Shown here piece by piece: positions 30,924-43,100 of a stretch of DNA of 64,000 nucleotides. Origin of the DNA: Dama dama. Lineage: Eukaryota; Chordata; Mammalia; Artiodactyla; Cervidae. The first letter of the stretch is position 1. Every line of letters begins with the position of its first letter. The position numbers were made by a program, and so were the translations under genes. Below the pieces are notes generated by a model. It saw only the letters and a list, made by a program, of their open reading frames with translations, was not told the origin of the DNA and searched no databases. Location: assembly GCF_033118175.1 (NCBI RefSeq), contig NC_083689.1:23852501-23916500 (forward strand), in the 5' to 3' direction.

Positions 30924-31164
30924 TTTATGTATTGTAATTTTTATCCCCCGTTTGTCTTTTTTTTTTTTTCCCGTTTTTTTTTTTTCTTTTTCTTCCTCCT
31001 GTGTTTATGTGTCTGTGTGATTTTGTCTTTCGGCCGGGCTGGGAGTCGGCGGCGGGGTGTTCTTGCTTGCTGTAGCTTTCCACCGAAAACGTGGGCCGGG
31101 GGCCGGCCGTGCGGCCCCCTGGGATTCCTGGGACGAAGGAGCAGGGCGTGGGAAGAAATCTTTC

Positions 31165-31182
31165 TTATCCCAGATACCAGGA
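31165..31182 (-). CDS. NFIC: NFIC exon 11 coding part
   Basis: Only 18 coding bases: SWYLG and the stop TAA. The acceptor tract is the (TC)n microsatellite at 31200-31225 followed by cctccggctgcccag. The same exon carries the 6.4-kb 3'UTR. Confidence 0.9.
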   Translation of the reverse strand, partial: SWYLG

Positions 31183-34100
31183 CTGGGCAGCCGGAGGGAG
31201 ACAGAGAGAGAGAGAGACAGAGAGATGGGGGTCAGGCTCCGTGGGCCACAGCCTATACCCACTGCAGCCCCCTCGACCCCTGGAACCTGTGACCTCTGTC
31301 CCAGACTTGGGTAACCTGCTAGGTGACCCTGGGCAAGTGACTGGGCCCCTAAGCAGGGCTGCTGGATAAAACTCAGGAAGTTCAGTTACACCTGAATCCT
31401 GGATAAACCTTTTAACGTATATCCCATGCAACTTTTGGGATATACGTGCGCTGTAAAAAGTTTTTTTTAGAAAATTCTTTATCTGGAATTGTGGTTTTGT
31501 TCGCTAAATCTGGCAACCTCACCTCCAGCCCTGAGTATAAAATGCGGGAGGGGATACTCTCGCTCGTCGGAGGAGGGCCACTGGTGAATCTTTACAGACA
31601 GGCACCGTGCCCAGGCGCTGTGACTGGGGTTGTTTATTTCTTCTTTACTTTTAACATTTTCCCATTTAATGGCTCCCCCAGAACCCTCACGAAAGAGGGA
31701 CTACTCCCCCCCGACCCTGTTTTGCAGTGAAGAAGACAGGGGCTCAGAGAGGTAAAGTAACTTGCTTAAGTCCACCAGCGTTTGAGGGAAGAAGACAGCA
31801 TCTGAACTACAGCCTGAGAAGCTACTTGCTTGTCCCCCTACCTGGGGCTGACCCCTTAGCCTGGTCTTTGAGGGGGTCATGACTCCCACTTCACAGAGGA
31901 GGAGACAGAGGTGTTGGCTCAGGCGGCCAGGTCTACAGGGACAGCTCTGGCCTAGGTCCCCACAGGGAAGCCGCTGTACAGTCCCTTCCCCTGGAAATGC
32001 GTCCAATCCACCTGGGGAGTGGGACTGGAGTAGGGAGCCCCCTGCCCCATCCCACTGAGGTCACAGCAGCGCTGTGCCCCCACACCTGCTGGAAACCAGT
32101 CACACTCCATCCGGGCGATCAATCCCACCAGGCCGCCTGCAGCCGCTGGGCCATCCTATCAAACTGGCGCCGTGGCTCCCAACCCCCCACCTCCAGCCAA
32201 GTTCAAGTTCATCTTGGCCATTACCTCATGTCTGGTTTCCGTTGGCAACCAGACAGATTCTGGGCGTGACCCTCCCCTGTGGTGGCCAGCCTCCCCAGGC
32301 CCTTCCTCCCTGCCTCCTCCCCTCCTAAGCTCTCTGCCCGACTCTGGCCCCAGTAATGGTAGGGCGGGGGGAGGCACCCTCAACTCAACATCCTCCCCCA
32401 TCAGCTGAGGGGGAGACTGAGGCCGCACAGTGCCAACAGTGAGGTCTGGGCTCTGTCACCCCCTGGCCTGGCTGGAGCCCCCAGTGTGGCTCTGGGCACA
32501 TGGCTTAACCACTCAGGCCCTCTGCTCATCTGCTGACCAGGTGTGATGGGCAGAGGACTGGGGGAAAATACTAGGCCAGGTGAACCCACCCCTTCACACA
32601 GGGGTGGGGGTGGAGGTGTCAGACCCCACAGAGCCCTACTCTGGAGGCCAAAGTGATGGCTGGCTCAGGACTGCGGGGAAGGGGTGGGATGGTGAGAGAT
32701 GGGGGTGGGGAGATGAAGAAGGTAGGCAATTGATCAGGGAGAGATCAATTGCCATTGATTAGAGGAGGGGCGCTGATTGGGGTCAGAGAATATTGATCAG
32801 GGGGCCAAGCGCTGATGAGGGTGAGGGCAGGAGACAGAAGTGGGGAGGGGAGAAGCCAATGCAGGCTGGGAGGTGGGGCGGAGGTTGGCGGGGGGGGGGG
32901 GGGGGGGGGGGGGCGGGGGGGGGGCGCGCGTGTGTAGAGGAGAGCCAACCCGCCAGGAACAAGGAAGGCGGAGGAAGTGCTGACTGCGCCAGAAAGAGGA
33001 GGCCTCTCCGCTCTGAGCCCTTAGCACAGGGGCTCCGAGAGGGGGTAGCGGGTCTTGCGGCTCCTTCCTCCCCCTTCCCTCCCTTTGGGGTCTGCCGGGG
33101 TCAGGGGTCCCCTTAGTCCAGGGACCCAAGGTCCTGCCTACACAATCTGGCAGGGTCCTCCATCCAACACCTTCGCTGCTCCCCCTCCCCCCCCCCCCCC
33201 CACCAGCCCCACAAAGTTCTTTCTGGCTGCTAGCCCTGGCTATGCACACCCCACCCCCCGCCCCCGACCTCTTCCATGGCTCCCCCGGGCCCCCAGGCCA
33301 AAGCCCACGTCCCAGGTCTGCCAGCTATGATCAGGCTGCTTCCCCATTATTTCCAGCCCTTGGCAGCACTGAGGCCCGCCCGGACACCCTTATCCTCTGT
33401 CAGACACCAGGCTCCGACCCCTCCCCTCCCAGGCAGGGGCCCAGATGCCCCCTCCCCCAGGTTCCCAGCAGGGCCTGCTCACCAAACAGGGGGTGACCAT
33501 AGCACAGAGAAACAAAGGTTCCCGCCACCCACCTGCCTTGGTTTCCCTCCCCTTCCAGGCTGTCCACTTGGGGTGACCCCCTCCCCCCCATGCAGAGGCT
33601 GATGATAGGGGAGGTGACACAATGGATGGGGGAGACTGGGGCAGGGTGAAGAAGGTAGCCCGCAGCCGTCCGTTGCTTTTATTAGCTTTGGTTTCGGAAG
33701 CAATTAGGACATGCCCAGCCTCCAGTGGGGAGGGCTGTCAGGTGAGAGTGGGAGAGGAAATTCCTGGCTCCCTGAGCACTCTGGGGGCAGGGGTATCCAC
33801 ACCAGGATAGAACTCAAAACCCAACCGGAAGGGGGGTGGCCTGGGGCTGCACCAGCTCAGTAGGTGACCCTGACCAAGCGATCCCTCTGTCTGGATCCTG
33901 GCCAGGGCTCAGTGAGGGGGGATACTTAGTATTCTGGGTGTGCGAGGGGCGGTCCTGGCCTTTCCTTGCCCTTTCTGGATCAAACTGGTCCCCTGATGCT
34001 CCAGACCCTTCAAGGACTCCCCAGGAGGTGCCCAAGGCCGGAAGAAGAGACTGAGGTTCAGAGTGGGTGAAGAAGAGCTGGGCAGAAGCCCTCGTCTTCT

Positions 34101-37100
34101 GACCCCAGGACCCCCAGCTAAAGTCTGGGAAGGGAGGGAGGGGGACTGCCAGGTCCCCCCAACTCTGGAGCCCCTGAGCTGCCAGCAGCAGCCAGGGCAG
34201 CCTCGAATGGTCCCCAGGGGGCCAGGCTATGGCGGGAGGTTCTTTGGGCCTCCCCAGCCTGGCTAATTCTGATCTCAGTGGAGGAAGGGGGACGTGGCTA
34301 CCTGTCCACCTCTTGCCCTCACCCCTGCCCCCTGCCCGTGGACTCTGGTGCAAGAGATCACTCTCTCACAGTGGCTTGAGGATCTGAATGTGACCCCTGG
34401 GGACCCTGCAAATTCCCACGCTCTATGGTTGTGGGGAGCCCCAGGATGTTTCTTTGTGTGTCTGGGACTCAGAGGGGCTGCAGCAGCCGTTTTGCGTCCT
34501 GTGATCCCGTCCTCAACACGTACCAACCAGGGAGCATGGCTCAGGGGTACAGCCACCACCATCCAACACTACCTGCCAGCACCTTCCTGGCCTGCACACA
34601 ACACGGATACGGATGCCAGACCAAAGGTGGGGGCTGGGGACACATGGGGAGGGGCTGAGGCCACCTCCTGCCTCGAGAGATGCTGGGAGCCACGGGTCTC
34701 AGTTCCAGACACATTGAGGCTTGGCCCCGCAGTGCTGCGCAGCCTCAGGTGACTCACTCCTCCTCTCTGAGCCTCCTTGTCTTGTCCTCAGCCAGCCCTG
34801 GTCCCCACAACCTGTGCACTCAGGGGCAGTGATGCCAACCCCACCTTTGCTATCCCTCCCACCTCGCGGGCTGGAGCCTGCGGTGGGGGCCTGCATGCTC
34901 TACCGGGAGGCCCCACCCCCCTGCCATGGGCTGCCTTGGCTTCCCCAGCTTCCCCTGGCATCCTGGGATCCCTTGCCACCCGCTGCCTCCCTCTGGCCGG
35001 CGTGGGAGGGGATGAAGGTTGGGGGTCTGAAAGCTCGGGCTGATGCAGTGTGTGATACTGGGCAAAGCCCCTCTCCTCTGAGCCTCAGTCTTCCCATCTG
35101 TACAAATAGGACCGGGGCAGTGACAAGCCTAGCTCCACATCCCCTGGCGGGATTTGGGGCTTCAGCATATCCCCCAGTATGGGCTCAAGGCCCTGGAAGG
35201 AGCTGGCAGGTGGGTCCCCCGACCACACTCAGCAGCCGCCAAGCCAGGGGTACAGCTGGGGGGAGGGCTCCCTGCATGCCCGGCCGGCCCCTCTGCCCTG
35301 CCCCTCCCACCCCCCGCCAGCCGGCCTCTTGGCCCCTACCTGTGCCTGATAAATGCCCGCTGGATCCCTTGGTCCTAATCCCACAAAGGAACGGTTTGCA
35401 GGGGACGTGCCGGGCGTAGAGTAGGCTGCGAGGAGGAGAGAGACCGAGAGCCCGTTAGCGCGGGGGCGGCGCGGGAGCACCAGAGAGGGTGGCCGCTGCT
35501 TAGGGTCAGCCAGCCAGGCCTGCGCACCCAGCACCCGGCGCCTCTGAGCTGGCCGCCCTCCCCCGGATGGTTCGGGCACCCCGAAAAGCCCACAGGCTCA
35601 GGCCCCCGGGGTCGCGCGGGCTGGTGTCTGCCGGGAGGGAAGGCGCGGGATGAAAGATTCATAATCCAGAAACCGCCTGTGAATTATTCAGAGAGTTCCA
35701 GTGCCTGGTCCATCCTGCTCCCGTGGCCTGCCTCCCGCCGTGCGGGGTGCCATGAATTATTGAGGGCGTTTTATTTATTAATTTCCCTCCTGGAGAGGGC
35801 TCAGGGAAGGCTGGGTGCACACACGCAGCATCTTTATATTTTAATCTCACTGATCACGCTTTGCGGGTGAGGGAATGATTCAAAATCCAGGCTGGGGTGG
35901 GGGGAAGTGGGTGGAGGAAGGGTCCCCGTGTGGTCTCCACTGGAGCAAGGGTAAGTGGGAGGCAGTGAGGCTTGGGGAGCTTGCTGGGGGAAAGCAGGGT
36001 GGACCTGCGGTAGAGAAGTTGGTACAAGGCAAAAGAGAAAAAATCCACATTCACTCCCCATCTATTATGTGTCTACTGTATACCAGGCAGTGGGCAGCAT
36101 TCCAGGGTTAACTCAGTGGCCTCAACACAGCAGACTGACCATTCTGCCCATTTCACAGATGAGGAAGTAGGGCGAGGAGGTGATGACCAGCCTCTCATGC
36201 CAACTCTGTGCCCTGCGCCTGCCTCCTGCTAAGTGTTCTCCCTGATCTGTTTCACTGACGTGCTCCGCACCGCCCCTGTGACTGTCCCAATTTGTGGCTG
36301 AGAAAACTGAGGCTCAGAGAGGGGAGGACAGTTGCCTAAGGTCACACAGGGAAGGAGCTTCAAGGGTGGGATTGGAGCCCAGCATCCCAGTGCTGCATCT
36401 TGGTGTTTGGAGAAAGATGTCTACTTGTGAGGCTGCCCCGGGTCTTGGCAGGCAGTGGATGCTGGGGAAGAAACTCTAGGGGTGGGGGTGCTGTATGCAG
36501 GGAGGGGGCCGACAGGGCCCAGAGGGAGGGCTGGCCCCTCCTGTTGGGGGGTTGGTGAGGAAGCTCATTTGGGGAGTGAGGCAGAGAGAGACCTTCACAA
36601 AGATGGGGCTCAGGGGGAGGCTGGGGGCAGAGCCATGGCTGATGGGGATACCTGGACCAGGGTGGGGGGGCCACTGGGGGCTGGTGAGCTGTCATCTCTC
36701 CAGCCGCATCCCGAAAGTGGAAAGCTCAGGCAAGTTAGGAGGCCCAGCCAGGGCCTCCCACTAGGCTACCACCCAGACCTACATCTAGAGAGCAGAAAGT
36801 TCTAGAAGGCGGGGCAGCCACCCCTGACCTCCCGGGGACAGACGGGCAAGTGGGGACTGTCCCGTCTGAAGGTGTGGCCCAGACTGGCAGCTAGGAACAG
36901 AGCCCGCTGTAGCAGGTTTTCCCCGAGAATCCAGGGGAAATCTGGAAGTTTTACGTGAAATGTCCTGACTTTAAAACAGCAACCATCATAACAGATTCCC
37001 CTTTTTCACGGATGGAAGGCACCTGGGGCCGGGTCTGGCCCTCCTGCCTCCAGTTTGAGATCTTCCCCTACTGCTTCTTGTGCAGAGGAGCGTTTGGAGC

Positions 37101-40100
37101 CTGGGTACGGGAGTGAGGGTGGGGTGGCACACGGGGGGCCCCAGGCCACTCAGCCAATGGAGGCAGACCCCAGGCTTGCCCCCAGCCATCTCCTCAGGCT
37201 GCCTTGGCCCTGCATGGACCAGGCCTCCATCTGGGGACCCACCAAACTCGCCGGCACGCACCGGGTGGGCCTAAGCCCCGACCCCAGCAGTGGGGCGGGG
37301 GAGGGGAGGGGCCCCTGGGGACGCCTTCCTGGGTGCTTACAGGGCGAGGTTGGCGACGAGCTTCCTCCCTCGGAGGTGGGTTTGGTGGCAGGGGGGAGCG
37401 CCAGCCGCGGCAGCCCGGGGGGCGGGGGTGCCAGCATCTGAGCAGAAAGGCAGTGACTGGACATTTTGAGCTGGCCACTTCCATTTAACTGGGGGGAACA
37501 GAGAGACAGGTGGTTAAGGTGGCGGGTGCCCCCTCCGCCTCGGGCTGCTGTCCACCCCGGGGCTGTGGATGGGCCTGGCCGGGACGAGTTTGGTGGGTGC
37601 CCAGGGCTGGCCTGGCTCCGCAGGCCTCCAGCATCCTGGGATGGCCGTTATCATCGCCGCCTCCTCAAGCCACTTTGTGCCCACTTCCTCCTAAACAGGA
37701 TCAGTACCACCAGACCTCACGGGCGGCCTGGACACATCTCCCTGCGTTCACCACGAGTACCCCTTCATCCATCACCTCGCCCACAGTCCCCAGGTCCAAA
37801 AGCCTCCGAACATCAAAGCTTTGGTGGAAGTTTGGCCAAAGACAGCCTGAGCTCAGGAGTAATCGCGTCTGATTTCAGGGTCGTCCGCTCAGACATTTGA
37901 AACAGGCTAAGTTCCCACTGGTCTGACTCCAGGGGCTGCGGACCCAGGTGTTTGCAAAACAGAAGCTGCCCGGTGGGAGGAAAGGCCGCCTGACACTCAT
38001 AAACGATGCCCTGGGGTCCCCGGGGTGGTCGCGCCGCCCCACACTCACCGGTCCAGGCTGCTGACTGGCCGGGTCACAGGCCAGCGAGACGAGATCTTTG
38101 AGCGGGTCCTGGGGGTTGAGGTGAGGCGGGTAGCGGATGGCCGTGTGCGGGAAGTAGGTAGAGGCCGTCTGGGGCAGGATGGAGGTGGTGGGGAAGTGCA
38201 GGGCTGAGGACGGGTGAGGGCTTCGGGCGATCCCTGTAGAGATGGGGGTGGGCAGTGGTCATCGGGGCTCCAGCTGGGCTGCTCTGTCTCAGAGTCACTG
38301 TGTTTATGCAAGTGGGTTATGCCTACATCTCCACCATGAGCCCACAGGGGCCTGGAATCACCCCTTTTACAATTTTTATTCATTTTAAAAAATTTATTAT
38401 TGTTATTTTGCCATGCTGTGTAGCTAATGGGATCTTAGTTTGCTGACCAGGGATTGAGCCCAGGCCTCGGCAGTGTAAGTGTGGAGTCCTAACCACTGGA
38501 CCACCAGGAAATTCCGCCGTCCCTTTTGTCAAACAGAGGACGACTGTGACTCTCAGAGGGACCGTCCCCTGTTCTAGCCACACAGTAGGCAGGTGGCAGA
38601 CCTGGGGGTCTGGGCCCACGCTGACTGGCCCCACAGCCCACACCTTGACCCAGGGCTCAGCTAGCTCTTTCCATAAATGGAAGGTGGGCCAACTTTTTAA
38701 AAAATTGAGATATCATTTGCTCACTATAAAATACACCCTCTGAAAGTGTACATCCACTTTCTTTTTTAGCACATTCACGGAGCTGTGCAACCATCACTAG
38801 AATCTCTTTTACAATATTCTCATATCCACCAAAGGAGGCCCTGTTCCCATGAGCAACACTCCCGTTCCCTCCCCAGCCCCTGATAAGCAGGAACCCACTC
38901 TCTGTGGCCGTGGACCTGCCTGCTCTGCATGTTTCCCATCAGTGGAATCACACCCCATGTGTCCTCTGTGCCTGCTTCTCTCACTGAGTGTCGTGTTCTC
39001 AGGGTCCATCAGTGTGGCAGCGAGTGTCAGGACTTCTCCCCTTTTCACTGCTCAGTAATAGTCCAGTGCGGCATTTGCTTTTTTTTTTTTTTCTTGTTCT
39101 AAATAATTCAGTGACAGTTTTAATTCCAGAATATCTTCTTTCCCCGCAAAAGAAGCCCTGTATCTATTAGTGGCCACTCCCCTTTATTCTCTCTCTCCCT
39201 CTGGCCAGACAGTAAATATTTTTGGCTTTCCAGGCCATAGGGTCTCTGATAGGGCTACTCAGCTCTGCCCTTGTCGCCTGAAAGCTGCCACAGATGATGA
39301 GTACACGGCTGGGTGTGGCCCTGTGCCAATAAAACTTTATTTACAAGAACAGGTGGCAGTTGGGGGCCCTGCTTTGCTGGGTCCCAGTCTAAATTGCTGT
39401 GCTATCTTGACTTTTGCCTCTGTTCTGTATACATACCTGCCTTTGTATGGCACTAAATCATTATTGTCAAACCAAGGGACAACAGATGACATTCAGGTTC
39501 CTGTTTAACTTATTCTGATTTAACTCATTTGGTTCTATGGACAGCCTTGGGAGGGGGACTAAATTTAGGAGCCCTGATGGACGGGTGACTGGCTTAGCTC
39601 AAGCCCCGTGGTGGCTAGAGTCTGTCTCTGCTGCTGTGAGTGTGATGCTGCCCATGTGGGTGGCCAGGAGCGCCCACATTCCTGTGTGTGGCCTTTTTTT
39701 TTAAACTTAAAAAAAATTTTTTTTCATCTTTTCGCCACACCAAGCAGCATGATCTGGGATTTTGGTTCCCCAACCAGGGATCAACAAATGCCCCCTGCAG
39801 TGGAAGCACAGAGTCTTAACCACTGGACCACCAGGGAAGTCCATGTGTGACACGCCGTGTGTGTCCTGTGTGTCTGCCTCTTTTTGTGGCTGTTCAACCC
39901 CAGGATCTGTCCATGGGTCACTTGAGTATGACATATGGGGAGCCAGGTTGAGAGGTGAGCCCCCGGCTGCACCTCTTGGTACAAAAGGGGAAACTGAGGC
40001 CTCCAAAGAGTCAGGCCTGGGTGCTCTCTGCCACAGCACCTGCAGGCTTTCTTGCCTGGATGGGAGGATACAGCAATAGGACTTGTGGTCAGACAACTGG

Positions 40101-43100
40101 TGGGACTTCCCTGGCTGCAAGGGGCCTGTTAAGAGGGCCCAGCCACCCCTCCAAGCCTGGAGCCCACAGTGCTCACCACTGTGCACGGCGATGACGGGCC
40201 GGTGGTGCTGGGTGAAGCTGGAGAGGCGAGGTGAGTCCTGGGGAGATGGGCTGTTGAAAGGAGACTTGTCCATCTCTGTTTTCTTCACTGGGGATGAGAT
40301 GCCTGTGAGGAGAGCCAGACAGTCAAGGGCCTGCAGGCAGGGTCTCTCCACTCCTAGGACCCTTGGACCTCCCCACAGAGCCCGTGCCCACCCTTCCACC
40401 AGCCACTCGTGGGCAAGAGGCTGGGAACCCATTGTAGAGAGGGCAAACTGAGGTTCAGAGCTGGGAAGGGGGCCACCCAGGGTCATGTGGCCCATGGGGA
40501 TGAGAGGCCTAATGCCCCATGGGCCCCTGGGTGACAAAGCCTGGCCCCCATCTTCTCTTCTTCCAGACATGGGTCAGCTCAGGGCTGCCCTCATCCCCTG
40601 GGGAACGCCAGAGCCCTGGAGAAGGCAGCCATGTGGGAGAGCGGAAGGTCTGGCCCAAAGTCCGAGCGGCTCTGTGCTTGTGCCCCCGGCATCCTTACTC
40701 GGGGTGCAGAACCTTCCCTGTGGAATCATCATGACTATTAAATGAGATACGGCAGGTGAAGTCGTCAGACTAGGATACAGCACAAACCCATGCGCTGGAA
40801 TCACCTGCTTCCATTCCTCTGCAGATAAGGGTCTCACTACCTACACTGAATGCCCTGGGGGAACCCAGAAGGTCTCCAGCTCAGCCTCAATGAATGAAAG
40901 AATGGTATAAAGTAAGTGGACCCTGTTTCTGGGGTCTCCTCCCATGGTTCTGTGAGCTGACACTTGCATGTGTCCCTAGCGCTGTCCCATCTGGGACACT
41001 TGATGCACCCTCCCTCCCCTCCTCCCCGAGGCATTTCATCATAGGGTGCTTCTGGTCACTGCATTAGCACCACTGGGGGTGGGGGTGGGGGTGGGGGTGT
41101 GAGCCCAATCCAAGAGTTAGGCCCGTTAAGGGCATTCAGGCCACCAACTGCTTTTGCCATGACAAAGACCACTGCCCTTGATGGCTCTGGGTGCGCACCC
41201 TCTGTGTGTGTGTGGGGGGCGGGGCGGGGAGGGTGGTGGAATGTCCTGGGATGTGGCTGGCAGCCCAGAGGGACCAGGCAGCCAAGCAGGGGCTTGAGAG
41301 CAGGTCTGGGCTTTCCCAGGGACAGGAGGAGCTGGCAGGACCCAGGGCAGGGTGTGTGTGTCCCTGCAGCAACGGAGGGTGTATGTGCGCACACGCGCAT
41401 GTTTGCATGCACAGTGGGCACCCGGCTGGTGCATGGCTGTGGCGAGAATGAGGTTAGGGCTGTCACACGCTCATTTAGGATCTCCTGGAACAGCCTGTCC
41501 TGCATGGAAATAGCCCGGCCCGGACCCATCCCCAGCTGCACTTCCGCAGGCCTTTCTAGAGCTTCCGGAGACTGGCTTGAAGGAGCCAGGGCGTGGGGTG
41601 GGGGCAGGGAGGCACCCACATTGCAAGAGTCACCCTCGTGTTCCGCACCCCCCATCTGATGCTCCTGCATCTGAACATCTCTAGTTCGTCCAACAAACAC
41701 ACTGGGAAGAGCCCCACCTGTGCAACCGTGGCAGTTAACACGGTGCCCCTAGGTGCCCCATCAAAGTAAGCATCTCTCCACTTAGCAGGTGTGCCCTTGA
41801 CCTCTCCATCCTGATGCAACCGGCCATCTTTCTGTTCAACATACCTATCTATACGGCCTCCTTGAGCATCCCTACGCCGCCGGTGGAAGATACACACCTA
41901 ACTGGAGACAGGTGCCAGTAAAGGCCCTGCTCCCCCAGCATCTTTCCACCTGCTTGTCACACATGCCTGTCCGTCCCCCATTTAAGCACACACTCTTCAT
42001 CTAACAGGGAGGCCTGTACCTCCCCCATCTGAGACCCACAAACTAGCCCACGACACAGCATGGGCAGCGGGTGTGCAGAGTGGACGGGTGGGTGGGTGGA
42101 GCACAGTTCAGGTAGGAACTGCCACCGCTCAGTGGGCACTTACTATGTGGGATGCTCTCCCCAGCACTGCTGGTCTCAGCCGGTCACCCTCTGTGGGGCC
42201 ATCCTGGGCTCTGTGGGGTGTGGAGCAGCTTCCCTGGCCCCACCCACTCAAAGCCAGGAGGCCCCCCCCGCCCCCCAGTCATGATGACCAGAGATGTCCC
42301 AGACATCACCCAGTGTCCCTTCGGGGCAGAGATGACCTGGGACTCAAACCCAATTCGTAACCACAGGCAATGCTCTGCCACCCCCACCTGCCCCCCCCCC
42401 ACCCCCACAAAGTTAAAAAAGGGATGAGGTAAGCCATCCCCCCTCCCCACACAGAATAACTGCCTGTGAAGGGCCTAGGTCCCCTGGTGAAGGGCCACAG
42501 AAGCAGCAAGAGCAGAGTTCTGGGATCCCCTCTTTGCCAGGCTTGGCTGAGTAATCGGGGAAGGCCTCGGGGAGGAGGTAGCCACGTGAATAGGCACTCT
42601 TGGCACTCCTGGCCTGAGCATGGGGGGTGTAAAGGCCTGGAAGCTGGTATAGGGGTCCTGAGAGATGTGGCTGCAAGACACACCAGGGGGGTCTTGCCTG
42701 GAATGGGGGGGTTGGTCTTGTCCTGGAGGGGCTGGCAAGATTCTGCTCCCCCCACCCCCCTGCCCTGTTACAGGCCTCTGCTCCTCTAAGGCACTGGAGT
42801 ATGGAGGCTGGGGCTGGGGAGTTAGCTGAGCGCGGCCTGCTGCCCATGGAGGCCACAGCAGAGGAAGGGAGAGACTGCTCTAATCAGCTTAACCCCCTTA
42901 ATGAACAGCTAATTGGGGGCTGTCTAGACAGGAAGCTGGAGGAAGCCAGGAGGAGGAGAAAGAGGAGGAGGTGGTGTAAGAAGGGAAGGAGAGGAAGGGG
43001 GAGGAGGAGGGGGGAGGAAAAGACAGAATCCATCTCCCCAACAGGTTGTGAGCACCAGGAGAGCAGGGACAGGCACACACTAGAGGTCTGTGGGTTTATG

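Larger units (their letters stand above)
24795..31164 (-). other. NFIC: NFIC 3'UTR (about 6.4 kb)
   Basis: This region follows the NFIC stop codon on the - strand and ends at a canonical AATAAA (24821-24826 in + coordinates) in an A/T-rich stretch. It is unusually free of ruminant SINEs compared with its flanks, which fits an exonic, constrained sequence. It mixes A/U-rich blocks (28480-28780, 30900-31020) with GC-rich ones, and holds (AC)n(TC)n and (TC)n microsatellites. Further TTTATT marks at 28562 and 30918 are possible internal poly(A) signals. Long open frames on the + strand here, up to 304 codons, are GC-driven and not supported. Human NFIC also has a multi-kilobase 3'UTR. Confidence 0.75.
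31183..35339 (-). other. NFIC: NFIC intron 10
   Basis: 4157 bases. It holds an 11-bp-arm hairpin (31415-31447), another (32725-32753), a 24-G tract, pyrimidine-rich DNA at 33050-33560 and MIR-like pieces. No coding signal. Confidence 0.7.

Noticed and set aside
32797..33249. A 150-codon open frame rich in Pro/Gly
   Set aside because: It crosses the poly-G tract and a C-rich tract; the frame is open because of homopolymers.
39707..40570. A 287-codon open frame on -
   Set aside because: Only the middle 126 bases are coding (NFIC exon 7). The rest is read-through into introns and a SINE.
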